A DNA stretch of 41,287 bases, from the NCBI GenBank assembly GCA_016784735.1, contig JADHUC010000071.1, positions 1 to 41,287 of the forward strand. Direction: 5' to 3'. This stretch comes from Pirellulaceae bacterium. Its GTDB lineage: Bacteria; Planctomycetota; Planctomycetia; Pirellulales; Pirellulaceae. Under the pieces are notes generated by a model. The model was not told where the DNA came from, searched no databases, and saw only the letters and a list, made by a program, of their open reading frames with translations. The position numbers were made by a program, and so were the translations under genes. Below, one piece after another: positions 16,981-26,107 of this stretch. Position 1 is the first letter of the stretch. Each line of letters starts with the position of its first letter.

Positions 16981-18276
16981 CTAACCGCCAACAGCGTAGA
17001 GCCGCCCGTATGCGTGTAGGTACACGACGCCATTGCTAATTGCGGGTGTCGCGTAGAAGGTCCCGGGTAGCTCATTCTGTGCCAAGATCTTCGCCTCTGT
17101 GCCGGCTTCGATCACTGTACACGTTCCTTCTCGCGCCAGGAAATAAACCTTATGGTCGCCGGCCACGACCGATACTCGATACGTTCCCTCTTTCAGTCGC
17201 TCCCGCCAGTGGACCTTTCCGGTTTTCAGGTCCAGGCACGTGGCGATGCCGTCGTCGCGCACCATGTACAGGTTGCCTTGGTAGCAGACCGGTGTCGAGC
17301 AGTCGGAATTGTAAGGCCGGAAGTCCCAAAGCTGATGAGTGGCGGTGATGTCGCCCGAACCGCCCGTGCGCAGCGCGATGGCTCGGTCCGTTTTACTGCC
17401 GGGTGGGTTGGGCGAGCAGACGACGACCACGTCTTCGGAGACGGCGGGCGACGCGACGGTCCGGGCGAATGGGCTGTCGATCGCCAGACCGCTGCTGATC
17501 CAGAGCTGTTTTCCCGTCAAGAGGTCGTAAGCGTTGACGTGGTCGCAGCCGGAAACGAGCAGTGCATTGCGCTCTTTGGTCTCGATCACCACGGGCGAAG
17601 AGTAGGCGTCGGGACTGTCTTCCTGCGTGGCGGGGAGCTTCCGGTCGGTCTTCCAGACTTCCTTGCCACTCGCCTTGTCGATCGCGACGACATAAGACGG
17701 GCCCTTGGTCATGCAAGCAATGTACAGCAGGTCGCCCCAAAGCCGCGGCGAGGAAGCCATCCCAAACCGAATCGTGTAGGCTCCGTAGTCTTTCACCAAA
17801 TCGCGCTGCCATTCGACGTTTCCCGCCGCGTCCAGGCAGACCAACAGGCCCGAGCCGAAATACGCCCAAACGTGTTCTTCGTCCGCAACCGGAGACGGGG
17901 TGGCAGGATTGTGCCGGTGCCCGTAAAGGCTCTTCGGTCCCTGCGCGGCGAGCGTGCCGCTACCGACCTTCGTTTTCCAGACGACGCGACCGTCCTTTCG
18001 GTCGATGGACAGGACCCACAGCGACTGGTCCTCCGTCTGCGATGTAAGGAAGATCTGCTTCGAAGTGACTGCGGGCGAGGCGTTCGATCGCCCTGGCAAG
18101 TCGGTCGTCCACACCATGTTCTTGTCGGTGGACCACTCTGATGGCAAATTCGTTTCCGACGAGACGCCTCGTCCCGCCGCTCCACGCCACGCTGGCCAGG
18201 TTTCCGCGGCACACGTGGATACGACAAACAGACAAAGTAAGACGGCAGCCGGTGCAATGCGTTTCCGATCATTCAC
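16981..18276 (-). CDS. Secreted PQQ-like beta-propeller protein
   Basis: A GTG start at 18276 is chosen because AGGAGAG lies about six bases upstream and a signal peptide follows directly (hydrophobic AAVLLCLFVVSTCAA); the open frame extends to 18363 without a ribosome site. The product has 431 residues. Repeated blades of the type DRKDGRVVWKTKVG, DKASGKEVWKTDRK, DLLTGKQLWISSG and DLKTGKVHWRERL mark an eight-bladed PQQ-like (BamB-type) propeller. No PQQ-dependent dehydrogenase catalytic motif is seen, so a scaffold or binding role is more likely than enzyme activity. The gene faces the small membrane protein gene divergently and the U32 gene convergently. Confidence 0.9.
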   Translation of the reverse strand: MNDRKRIAPAAVLLCLFVVSTCAAETWPAWRGAAGRGVSSETNLPSEWSTDKNMVWTTDLPGRSNASPAVTSKQIFLTSQTEDQSLWVLSIDRKDGRVVWKTKVGSGTLAAQGPKSLYGHRHNPATPSPVADEEHVWAYFGSGLLVCLDAAGNVEWQRDLVKDYGAYTIRFGMASSPRLWGDLLYIACMTKGPSYVVAIDKASGKEVWKTDRKLPATQEDSPDAYSSPVVIETKERNALLVSGCDHVNAYDLLTGKQLWISSGLAIDSPFARTVASPAVSEDVVVVCSPNPPGSKTDRAIALRTGGSGDITATHQLWDFRPYNSDCSTPVCYQGNLYMVRDDGIATCLDLKTGKVHWRERLKEGTYRVSVVAGDHKVYFLAREGTCTVIEAGTEAKILAQNELPGTFYATPAISNGVVYLHAYGRLYAVGG

Positions 18277-18394
18277 GATTTCTCTCCTCACGCTCGATGC
18301 CAAAGGCCCTAGACTGTAAATTGGTAAGTGCAAAAAGGGAAAAGCCCCATTGAAACTGCCCATCTATCGTAACAAACAATAAGGAGTCCGTCTC

Positions 18395-18817
18395 GTGAGT
18401 GACAACCCATATGCCAGCCCTCATGCCGCCGCCGGTTCAGCCATCGCCAAGCCGTCACCGGGTCTCGACTACGCCACGGTCGCATCTTTATGCAATGTGA
18501 CAGGCTGGTTGAAGTTTCTGGGAATCCTGAACATCGTCGCAGGCGTCATGTACTGTATCACCATAGTGGGGGCGGTCTTCGGCTGGATCCCGATTTGGAT
18601 CGGCATTCTGCTGAACAACGCATCGACGTCCTTGCGAGCGGGCTACGACGGCCGCAACGAGCAGGTTGTCCGCGTGGGCATCGACAAACTCGCCTTGTCG
18701 ATCAAGATTGTCGGGATTCTCACCCTCATCGGCTTGGTGATCAACGTGGTAATCATGTTGATCTATGCCGTCATGATCGTCCTGCTTCTCGGCGCCGGAG
18801 CCGCGTCCACGCTGTGA
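18395..18817 (+). CDS. Small membrane protein (DUF5362-like)
   Basis: A 140-residue protein with a GTG start and AAGGAG eight bases before it. It begins MSDNPYASP, an opening common in planctomycete small membrane proteins. Two long hydrophobic regions (about 40-72 and 97-135) should form three to four membrane helices, separated by a polar loop with ASTSLRAGYDGRNE. The order fits DUF5362-type proteins, whose function is not known. It lies between a divergent propeller gene and a convergent cytochrome fusion, so no operon partner is visible. Confidence 0.8.
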   Translation: MSDNPYASPHAAAGSAIAKPSPGLDYATVASLCNVTGWLKFLGILNIVAGVMYCITIVGAVFGWIPIWIGILLNNASTSLRAGYDGRNEQVVRVGIDKLALSIKIVGILTLIGLVINVVIMLIYAVMIVLLLGAGAASTL

Positions 18818-18841
18818 CCGGATGTTGCCGGCCGGTCAAGC

Positions 18842-20686
18842 TCAAAGCGACAACACGAATTCCACTAAATCGTCGATGTCCCGCTCATCGAGTCCTTCGA
18901 ACGTGGCTCCCTCCAGCCCGTGGCGGCCTTCGGCGAGGAGTCCTCGGACTGTGGTGTATCGTCCGTCATGAAGATACGGAGATGTTCGCCAGACTTCGAT
19001 CAAGGTGGGCGTGTCGAAGTTGCGGTTGCCGTGGGTGTCGGGCGTGCCGATGTTGTGCCGTTTCATGTCGGTGTACAGCGGCGCGGGGTGACAGCGTGTG
19101 CAGCCGACTCGGGCGCTCTCGAACAATCGCTTGCCTCGCTTCGCGCCTGGACTCAGATGGCCGTTCACAAGATGGGGGCTCGGTACCGCCTGCAGTGATT
19201 TCAGGTACACGTCCATCGCCGTTGCGGCCTCTTCGTCCGGTCGGCCGAAGAGGATATGGGTGATGCCGGATCGGACGGCTGCCTCGCCTGACTCCCGCAC
19301 TCCAAGCACCATCGAGGGCGGTGTCGCGTGAGCCAAGAGCAGGCTTTTGGTATTCTTCACGTTGCCGGCCCCGTCGTTCAGCAGGTCCCAATTCAACCCG
19401 TCGGCTCGCCCGTCCGGATGGCAACTTGTGCAGCTTTGCCATTGCTGAAAACAAAGTCTTGCGTCGTGAAACAGCATTTCGCCGAGTCGCTTGGGCGACG
19501 GCCGGAGTGTTGGACCAAGATGAATGGTCCTTGGCGGTCGATCTGACTTGGATGCTACGTCGACTACCGCAATCGTGTCAGAAAAATACTCCGCCACAAA
19601 GACGCGCGTGCCGTGAACGGCCAACGCACGAGGCCCATTGCCCGGCAGCGCGATCCGTCGGCGTGAATCCGTCAAGGCATTCGATCCGCCCATGGGTCCG
19701 CGAAACTCGAATCCCATTCCCAGTTCCCGATACACCAGCTCGGTCGGTATGACACTCAGTTCGTGCGAACCGGCGTGTGCGACGTAGATCGACGATCCAT
19801 CGGGCGAGAACGCGACGCCCCAAGGATTGGGTGCGCCCAAATGCTGGTCGTCCAGCAGAACGTTACCCGCCAGCTTCTCCTCTTTCAGATCAATGACGCT
19901 GATGGCGTTCGTGTTCATCCATCCTTCGTCCAGGTGCGAGGCGACCAGTTCAAAGTTCGATTGGATGTAAGTCACAACCGCGTATCGGTCGTCGGGCGAG
20001 ATGGCCACGCCTCGCAGGCTGCTGGAACCGTCGGGCAAGAGCACGGTTATCGTGCGTAATGAAGCGGTATCGACGAGCGTGACCGCGGCTCGAACGAGTA
20101 TTCCGTTGGCCGGCGCCAATGGCAGATGATTGGCGACCACCAGCATCCGACCGTCTCGCGTGATCGCTGCGGCAACCGGTTCGCGCGTAACCGGCACGCG
20201 AGCGATCTCGGCCTGTCGATCCAGATCAACGACCGACACGTCGTGATTGAAGCGGTTCGAAACGTACAATCGACGCTGTGTTGGGGCCAGTACCGGCGCA
20301 GTCGCCGTGTTGCCGACGGCAATCGTTGCCAGTGGCTTTCGAGTCGCCGTGTCGACCACGACAACCAAACTGCGCAGGCCGGCGCAGGTGACGTACAGTC
20401 GCTGATTGTCGTGACTGAGGGTCAAACCGGTTGGATGTGAAGGCAACTCGATCGTGTGAACGACTGCACTGTGGTCTATGTCCACCCACGCCAACTGTTT
20501 CGCGTCGGCGTTGGCGACATATAGGATTCTGCCGTCTGGAGACACGGCTAAGGCGTTCGGACCAAGCGGGTCAGCCGCATCGCTGTCGCAGAAGGACAGG
20601 CATCCACACACGATCGTGACGCACAGAAGAACGCGAGCGCGTCGATATGAACCTGTGCCGCGATTATGCGCACACATGTCTTTCAT
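18842..20686 (-). CDS. YncE-like beta-propeller fused to a di-haem cytochrome c peroxidase (MauG-like) domain
   Basis: From the ATG at 20686 the product has 614 residues; the start is uncertain because no good ribosome site precedes it (the ATG at 20677 is an alternative). A signal peptide (to about DSDAADP) leads into seven blades of YncE type (GPNALAVSPDGRILYVANAD, SHDNQRLYVTCAG). Residues about 385-614 form a di-haem domain with two c-type haem sites, CTSCH (419-423) and CTRCH (529-533), and a typical SPYLHDGRYTTV closing motif. Such proteins act in the periplasm as peroxidases or protein oxidases. The propeller may bind a partner. It lies downstream of xylose isomerase, separated by a palindrome. 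Confidence 0.9.
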   Translation of the reverse strand: MKDMCAHNRGTGSYRRARVLLCVTIVCGCLSFCDSDAADPLGPNALAVSPDGRILYVANADAKQLAWVDIDHSAVVHTIELPSHPTGLTLSHDNQRLYVTCAGLRSLVVVVDTATRKPLATIAVGNTATAPVLAPTQRRLYVSNRFNHDVSVVDLDRQAEIARVPVTREPVAAAITRDGRMLVVANHLPLAPANGILVRAAVTLVDTASLRTITVLLPDGSSSLRGVAISPDDRYAVVTYIQSNFELVASHLDEGWMNTNAISVIDLKEEKLAGNVLLDDQHLGAPNPWGVAFSPDGSSIYVAHAGSHELSVIPTELVYRELGMGFEFRGPMGGSNALTDSRRRIALPGNGPRALAVHGTRVFVAEYFSDTIAVVDVASKSDRPPRTIHLGPTLRPSPKRLGEMLFHDARLCFQQWQSCTSCHPDGRADGLNWDLLNDGAGNVKNTKSLLLAHATPPSMVLGVRESGEAAVRSGITHILFGRPDEEAATAMDVYLKSLQAVPSPHLVNGHLSPGAKRGKRLFESARVGCTRCHPAPLYTDMKRHNIGTPDTHGNRNFDTPTLIEVWRTSPYLHDGRYTTVRGLLAEGRHGLEGATFEGLDERDIDDLVEFVLSL

Positions 20687-20702
20687 GACTAAAGGACCAT
20701 TG

Positions 20703-20781
20703 GCCCACGGATGGCATGGCGGACCCACGGATGAAATACCTTCTTTCTCTTATCCGTGGGTCCGCTATGCCATCCGTGGGC
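20703..20781. repeat. Thirty-base-arm palindrome between two genes
   Basis: Arms 20703-20732 and 20752-20781 pair at 29 of 30 positions, around a 19-base pyrimidine-rich loop. Each arm itself holds CCCACGGAT twice. It sits between the xylose isomerase stop (20799) and the cytochrome fusion start (20686), taking up nearly all of the gap, so any promoter for the cytochrome gene must overlap it or lie upstream. Confidence 0.93.
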
Positions 20782-20798
20782 TTCTTGTCATGGAATGC

Positions 20799-21833
20799 CT
20801 ACCCGCCCATCAGATGCGACAGAACCGCCAGTTCCAGCGCCTCGTAGTCACGGTCGGCGGTGCACTGTTGTTCCAGATCTTTGGGGAACGTGCGGACTTT
20901 GTCGACCAGCTTCAAGAACACCTCGCGGCTGTTGGTCAAGTGCTTGTTCGCTGCATCCGCTTTTTGCGTGCGCATGGCCTTCACGTCCAGACCTACGAAT
21001 CGGCCCGTTTCGGCATATCCGGCCAGTTCCAGCACGCGAACCTGATTGTACGCTCCGCGTAGGTTCGCCGAGCCGAACGACTTATCCTGGTCGAACTTCA
21101 GCCCGTTCTGGTCGTTCAGGTGGACACTCCACAGTTTTCCTTCTGCCAAGGCAAAGGCCATGTCGTCCGACGGATCTAAGCCGGCCAGCAGGGCGTGGGC
21201 CGTTTCGATCAAACCGCCGACTCGGGACGGGTCGGCCGTTCGGTGTGCCAGGGCGAGGGCGTGGCCGATCGTCGGAATGTATGCCTGATCGGCCGGCTCG
21301 TTCGGTTTCGGTTCGATGGCGATCTCGATGTTCTTGTTGTGCTCCAGCACCTGGTTGATCGCGTCAACAAGCTGGTGATGTGCTTCAATCGCATTTTTCG
21401 ATTCGCGGACATACGTGCCTTCGCGAGCCAGCCACAACACGATCAACCGCGTGCCGAGGATGTCGCAGATGTCGGCGGTCTGTTTCAGGCGACCGATGGC
21501 CCACGCCCGGCACTCCGGATCGTTCGACGTAAAGCCTCCGTCGATGCCCGCGGGGCTTTCCCACAGCCGAGGCGCCACGAATTCGGCGACCAACCCTTCG
21601 CCCTCGAGCATCCTTCGCACTTCGGTCGCCCCCTTCTCGACCTCGGCCGGCGACTTTTCGTCGATGTTCGGCACGGCATCGTCATCGTGAAATTGAACGG
21701 CGTCAAAGCCCAATTCCTTGTAGAACGGCAGCTTATCGGCGAACTGAATGGTAGGACGCACGGTTGGGCCAAACGGATCGGCGCCTTCGTGGATGTTCCA
21801 CGGGCCGAAAGAAAAGCGATAGTCAGTGGCCAT
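20799..21833 (-). CDS. xylA: Xylose isomerase
   Basis: A 344-residue cytoplasmic TIM barrel that converts D-xylose to D-xylulose. GAGGAG lies about seven bases before the ATG. Active-site features are in order: FHDDD (H49, D52), IEPKPNEP (E174, K176), LIETAH (E210, H213), and HLNDQNGLKFDQD with D241, D248 and D250 as metal ligands. The pattern matches the shorter actinobacterial class rather than the long class. It is some 45 residues shorter than the usual 385-395, mainly at the C-terminal arm that stabilises the tetramer. It follows the PfkB kinase gene by 152 bases on the same strand. Related barrels act on other aldoses, so xylose is likely but not certain. Confidence 0.88.
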   Translation of the reverse strand: MATDYRFSFGPWNIHEGADPFGPTVRPTIQFADKLPFYKELGFDAVQFHDDDAVPNIDEKSPAEVEKGATEVRRMLEGEGLVAEFVAPRLWESPAGIDGGFTSNDPECRAWAIGRLKQTADICDILGTRLIVLWLAREGTYVRESKNAIEAHHQLVDAINQVLEHNKNIEIAIEPKPNEPADQAYIPTIGHALALAHRTADPSRVGGLIETAHALLAGLDPSDDMAFALAEGKLWSVHLNDQNGLKFDQDKSFGSANLRGAYNQVRVLELAGYAETGRFVGLDVKAMRTQKADAANKHLTNSREVFLKLVDKVRTFPKDLEQQCTADRDYEALELAVLSHLMGG

Positions 21834-21915
21834 GATTGTCTCCTCACACTGATGAGTAAGCGGTATGCGGAATTACGTGTACTCGGGCTTTCGATTTTGT
21901 TGTCGATCAGGAAAA

Positions 21916-21986
21916 GGTGTCGGGTTTCAGGTGTCGGTAGTCCTGGCTCACTACTGCCTGACACCTGACACCCGGACACTGACACC
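21916..21986. repeat. Imperfect palindrome abutting the kinase stop codon
   Basis: GTGTCGGGTTTCAGGTGTC on the left pairs imperfectly with a run rich in GACACC on the right, with short gaps and tandem GTGTC/GACAC units. The right end reaches the TAG of the PfkB gene at 21986-21988. The repeated five-base word makes slipped pairings possible. It may act as a transcript end. Confidence 0.75.
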
Positions 21987-22951
21987 TAACCCTTTTCTCC
22001 GTTCAAGTTCGCGAGTTTCGCGGTTTCTTCGAAGTTTCGCAAGCCGGCGCTGGCTCCCATTCCCGTGACGCAACATGCCCCGGCCGCAGCGCCCAATCGG
22101 CCTGCGTCGGCAGCGTTCATTCCTTTCAGTAGGCCTGTCAACACGCCCGCGTAGAAACTGTCGCCGGCTCCGGTAGTATCCACGATAGGCCCCGGTAAGG
22201 GTACACATTCGATTGGAATGTACTCGCCGGCCTTCGGGCTCAGCAGCGCACCTTCTGAACCCAGTTTGACGCCCAATAGTCCGGGTGCACCGCATTGGCG
22301 GTAGATGTCGATGATTTTCTGGGGATCGCTCTCACCGGTCTGATGCGTTGCTTCGGCGAGGCTGGGGATATAGACGTCCAAGTGCGGAAGGATCTCCGAC
22401 AGCGGCTCCATCGTGCCGCCGTCGCCCGCAGCATCCAATGCCGTCAGACAACCGAAACCGCGGATCTCCGCAAGCACAGCGGCCAGGTCTTTCTCCAGGT
22501 TGGGCATCAACGAGTAATACCCGATCACCGTCATCCGGGCGCGGCGAAAGACATCCAGATTCTCGCGGTACATCTTTCCATCCATAGTCCGCGGCGCACC
22601 GACGCAATGCGCGAAACTCCGCTCGCCCGACGGATCAATCAGCACCGCCGTCGTGCTGGTGGCCTCGGTCCGATGAGTCAACAGATAGCTGGTGTCGATC
22701 CCTTCCGCTTCGTAGTTGCGCCGTATGACGGATGCCCATTCGTCGTTGCCGACATAGCTGAACGCCGCGACGTTCATCCCCAGGCGTGCCATGGCGATAC
22801 CGGAATTCGAGACGATCCCGCCCGTAGTGACCTGAATCGGATCAACCTGGACCAGCCCACCGCCGCCGATCGCCACGTCCAGCGGAACCGGATGCACGAG
22901 GATATCGACAACACACGATCCGCATAGAACGCAATCAATGGTCTTTTCCAT
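21986..22951 (-). CDS. PfkB-family carbohydrate kinase
   Basis: A 321-residue cytoplasmic kinase. The C-terminal DTTGAGDSF (258-266, catalytic D264) is the PfkB anion-hole signature, and the N-terminal TTGGIVSNSGIAMARLG matches the first family signature. The central PSLAEA replaces the usual PNxxE. The family phosphorylates ribose, fructose, tagatose-6-phosphate, adenosine and other substrates. Its place directly upstream of xylA suggests a ketose such as xylulose or ribulose, but standard xylulokinases belong to the unrelated FGGY family, so the substrate is open. It is divergent from the sulfatase gene, with a shared 124-base intergenic region. Confidence 0.9.
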   Translation of the reverse strand: MEKTIDCVLCGSCVVDILVHPVPLDVAIGGGGLVQVDPIQVTTGGIVSNSGIAMARLGMNVAAFSYVGNDEWASVIRRNYEAEGIDTSYLLTHRTEATSTTAVLIDPSGERSFAHCVGAPRTMDGKMYRENLDVFRRARMTVIGYYSLMPNLEKDLAAVLAEIRGFGCLTALDAAGDGGTMEPLSEILPHLDVYIPSLAEATHQTGESDPQKIIDIYRQCGAPGLLGVKLGSEGALLSPKAGEYIPIECVPLPGPIVDTTGAGDSFYAGVLTGLLKGMNAADAGRLGAAAGACCVTGMGASAGLRNFEETAKLANLNGEKG

Positions 22952-23075
22952 GGCACTCGCTCAATCCGCATGACATCTGAATGGCAACGCACGAGAGTTG
23001 ATGATAGCGGACATCAAAGCGGTATGCTAGGCTGTGCGAAAGCGTCAATGAACGAATTGATATGGAGTTGGAGCG

Positions 23076-24563
23076 ATGATCAGATCAAGAGGCACTTTTC
23101 CAGTGCGGCTTCTGGGCGGACTCGGATCATTTCGGATGACGAATTTGATTGCTTTGGTGATCAGCTTGCTGGCTTGTTGGGTATCGCCGCGTTCAGATGC
23201 GGCGGAGAAGCCAAACGTGGTCTTGATCCTTGTCGACGATCTGGGCTGGACCGGTCTGGGCTGTTACGGCAGCGATCTGCACGAGACGCCCAACATCGAC
23301 CGGTTTGCCCGGGACGCCGTCCGGTTTACGAACGCGTATGCCGCGGCTTCGGTGTGTACGCCCACTCGAGCGTCGATCATGACCGGCAAGTCACCGGCGC
23401 GGCTGCACATCACGGTATGGCACGAGTCGTCGGGCGAGCCGCCTAAGTGGATGCGGCGAAAGCTGGTCCCGCCGGTGACCGAGGGCAACCTGCAACTGAC
23501 CGAAACGACGTTGGCGGAAATGCTCGACGCCGAAGGGTACTTGACGGCCCACGTCGGCAAGTGGCACTTGGGCGATGCGGCGCATTATCCGGAAAACCAC
23601 GGTTTCGACGTGCACCTCGGTGGCAGTTTCTGGGGCTGCCCACCGACTTTTTTCTATCCCTATCGAGGCTTGTTTGGCGGCGCACGCGAATTGCGGTATG
23701 TGCCCGGCTTGTCGTTTGGCGAGGAAGGCGAGTACCTGACGGACCGGCTGACCGACGAGGCATTGGCGATCATCGACCGAGCCGGCGACCAGCCGTTCTT
23801 CTTGAACATGTGCTACTACACGGTCCACACGCCGATCGAGGGCAAACCGGAACTTGTCGAGTACTACCAGAAGAAAATCAAGGAGGGCATGGACCACGAC
23901 AACGCCCATTACGCGGCCATGCATCACAGTCTGGACGAGAACGTCGGCCGCATCCTGGCGAAGCTGGACGAGCAAGGCATCGCGGACAACACCTTGGTCA
24001 TTTTCACGTCCGACAACGGCGGCTTTGTCAACAACTACAAAGGCCAACAAGTCACACGCAACACGCCGTTACGATCCGGCAAAGGCTCGCTGTACGAAGG
24101 CGGTATCCGCGTGCCGTTGATCATCCACTGGCCGGGCATAACGCAGCACGGTCGTGTGTGCGACGAGCCGGTGATTACGACGGACTTCTATCCCACGATC
24201 CGCGAAATCGTGGGCGCGGCTGGCGACGATGAGCACAACGACCAGATCGAAGGCGTCAGTCTGGTGCCGCTTTTGAAAGGCCCGGACACATCGCTTGATC
24301 GCGACGCCCTGTACTTCCACTATCCGCACTACTATCCGACAACGTCTCCGGTCAGTGCCGTGCGAGCCGGCGACTGGAAGCTGCTGGAGTATTTCGAGGA
24401 TGGACACGTCGAGCTGTACAATTTGGCCGACGACATCGCAGAGGCCAACGATTTGTCAAAGGAGGAACCCCAGAAGGCCGCCGAATTGCGCCAGCGATTG
24501 GTCAAATGGCGCGAGGCCGTCGACGCGCAGTTGCCGACCGTCAACCCCGAGAGGCAACAATGA
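23076..24563 (+). CDS. Secreted type I sulfatase (alkaline-phosphatase superfamily)
   Basis: A 495-residue protein whose first GGAG lies eight bases before the ATG at 23076; an internal start at 23136 would give a shorter signal peptide. After the signal peptide (to about SDAAEK), VVLILVDDLGW supplies the two Asp calcium ligands. ASVCTPTRASIMTG holds the CxPxR formylglycine site (C94), which is oxidised by a maturase in active enzymes. VGKWHLG, IFTSDNGGF and LYNLADD complete the family order. It removes sulfate esters, probably from glycans in the periplasm. It converges with the oxidoreductase gene, the stops being 10 bases apart. A formylglycine-generating enzyme is not in this window. Confidence 0.93.
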   Translation: MIRSRGTFPVRLLGGLGSFRMTNLIALVISLLACWVSPRSDAAEKPNVVLILVDDLGWTGLGCYGSDLHETPNIDRFARDAVRFTNAYAAASVCTPTRASIMTGKSPARLHITVWHESSGEPPKWMRRKLVPPVTEGNLQLTETTLAEMLDAEGYLTAHVGKWHLGDAAHYPENHGFDVHLGGSFWGCPPTFFYPYRGLFGGARELRYVPGLSFGEEGEYLTDRLTDEALAIIDRAGDQPFFLNMCYYTVHTPIEGKPELVEYYQKKIKEGMDHDNAHYAAMHHSLDENVGRILAKLDEQGIADNTLVIFTSDNGGFVNNYKGQQVTRNTPLRSGKGSLYEGGIRVPLIIHWPGITQHGRVCDEPVITTDFYPTIREIVGAAGDDEHNDQIEGVSLVPLLKGPDTSLDRDALYFHYPHYYPTTSPVSAVRAGDWKLLEYFEDGHVELYNLADDIAEANDLSKEEPQKAAELRQRLVKWREAVDAQLPTVNPERQQ

Positions 24564-24573
24564 CAGCGCGGCG

Positions 24574-25899
24574 TCATGCACCGATTTCATAACCCTTGCG
24601 TTGCTCGCGGCGCAGATGGCGATTGGCTTCGTCGTCGCCGACGAAGTGCTCCTTTTCGGGATCCCAGGTGAGCTTGCGGCCGAGACGTTGGGAGATGTTG
24701 GCCAAGTGGCAGACCGAGGCGGCGCGGTGCTGGTTGTGGACGTCCGAGAGGGTCGGCGTTCCATTGCGGATACAGTCGAAGAGATTGCCCATGTGGCGGT
24801 GCGTCTGGCCGGGTTTGCCTGTGGCCAAAGCACGGTCAGGATTGTCGTGACGGTACAGTTTGTATTGCTCTTGAGGGATGGAATCATCTTTCAGTAGGTC
24901 GAACGGCTCGCCGTTGATTTCGCCTTTTGTTCCGCGAAGCCAACCGAGTTCGCCTTCGTACCGGACGCCGCCGGGTACGTGGTCGCCTGTGATCAGCTCC
25001 ACGCCGTTCGCGTAGACCATGCGAACTTGATAGGACGACGCCACGTTGTAGCCATTGGGCGTGTCGGGGAAGGTCGCCTTGGCGTCGATTTGGACGGGCC
25101 CGCTGTACTGCATTCCCATGGCCCACTGGGCTAAGTCCAGGAAGTGCGCTCCGATGTCTGCCTGCTTGCCGCCTGCGTACTCGTACCACCATCGGAATGT
25201 GAAGTGGCAGCGTTCCTTGATGTACGGCACCAATGGGGCCTGGCCGAGCCACATGTCCCAATTAAGCTGTGACGGCGGATCTTCGACTTTGAACGGCCCG
25301 CCCTGTGGGTTCTTTCCCAATCCGACGGTGATTCGCTTCAGTTTGCCCAAGCGACCGGCGTACACGGTTTCGCAGGCCAGGCGACAGTGAGAATCGCTTC
25401 GGTATCGCGTACCGACCTGAAACACCACGCCGCTGTCCTGAACCACCTTCGTAAGCAACTTGCCCTCGTCGATCGTCAAGGTCAAGGGCTTCTCGCAGTA
25501 GATGTGTTTCCCCGCCTTGCAGGCGGCAATGGCCATCGCCGTGTGCCAGTGATCCGGCGCGCCGATGGTGACTACGTCGATGTCCTTGCGGTCGAGCATC
25601 TTGCGGTAGTCTTCATACAAGTCGGCCTTGCCACCATAATGCTCCCGGGCCTTCTCGGCGATCTGCCGATCCACGTCGCAAATGGCCACCACGTCGCCCC
25701 ACGGCATAGCGCCGTCCGTGATCACCGTCCCCTGGTAACGCATTCCGATGGCCCCGATCCGGAAGCGATCGTTCTTCGACTTCGGCTGGTCCTTTTCCTG
25801 AGCGTTGGCGGTGGCAACGTAAGGTGCCGCGAGCAACGCGGTCGTACCAAGGGCGGAGGTCCGGAGGAAGTCTCGGCGGCTGGATCGATCAGAGGTCAT
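24574..25899 (-). CDS. Tat-exported Gfo/Idh/MocA family oxidoreductase
   Basis: A 441-residue protein with GGAGA seven bases before its ATG. The N-terminus SSRRDFLRTSALG is a twin-arginine export signal, with cleavage near TANAQ. The nucleotide-binding region is RIGAIGMRYQGT (47-58), with the glycine motif slightly changed. CEKPLTLT (EKP 136-138) is the family hallmark, and GKQADIGAHFLDLAQW holds the catalytic Asp and His. Export through Tat implies the protein folds with NAD(P) in the cytoplasm first. It likely oxidises or deglycosylates a sugar. It lies downstream of the ceramidase-like gene on the same strand and could be its operon partner. Confidence 0.93.
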   Translation of the reverse strand: MTSDRSSRRDFLRTSALGTTALLAAPYVATANAQEKDQPKSKNDRFRIGAIGMRYQGTVITDGAMPWGDVVAICDVDRQIAEKAREHYGGKADLYEDYRKMLDRKDIDVVTIGAPDHWHTAMAIAACKAGKHIYCEKPLTLTIDEGKLLTKVVQDSGVVFQVGTRYRSDSHCRLACETVYAGRLGKLKRITVGLGKNPQGGPFKVEDPPSQLNWDMWLGQAPLVPYIKERCHFTFRWWYEYAGGKQADIGAHFLDLAQWAMGMQYSGPVQIDAKATFPDTPNGYNVASSYQVRMVYANGVELITGDHVPGGVRYEGELGWLRGTKGEINGEPFDLLKDDSIPQEQYKLYRHDNPDRALATGKPGQTHRHMGNLFDCIRNGTPTLSDVHNQHRAASVCHLANISQRLGRKLTWDPEKEHFVGDDEANRHLRREQRKGYEIGA

Positions 25900-25976
25900 G
25901 GTGCATTCTCCGTCAGGTCAAAGAAACCACATTCAAGATCAACATAAGCACCCGTGCATCAATTCCCCGGCGAAGT

Positions 25977-26010
25977 AGAAACCCGGTTTTTCCGAAAAAA
26001 CCGGGTTTCT
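25977..26010. repeat. Perfect 15-base hairpin between two genes
   Basis: AGAAACCCGGTTTTT (25977-25991) and its exact complement (25996-26010) flank a four-base loop. It lies between the ceramidase-like stop (26108) and the oxidoreductase start (25899), both minus strand. The T and A runs sit inside the stem and there is no U tract after it, so an intrinsic terminator is uncertain. Confidence 0.85.
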
Positions 26011-26107
26011 GCCATCGGTTCTACCCAAAGATCTGTGACTGGGTACTCAGTCTTTGATCGTCGCTATTGTGAACGCCGTTGGTTGGAATCGCAACTCCAA
26101 ACGCGAT

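Noticed and set aside
17152..18141. A 329-codon open frame on the plus strand
   Set aside because: Antisense shadow of the PQQ-like propeller gene, which shows clear blade repeats.
22952..23075. A sigma-70 type promoter in the kinase/sulfatase divergent region
   Set aside because: TTGATG and TATGCT are present, but their spacing is about 19 bases and planctomycete promoters are not well described, so I do not call it.
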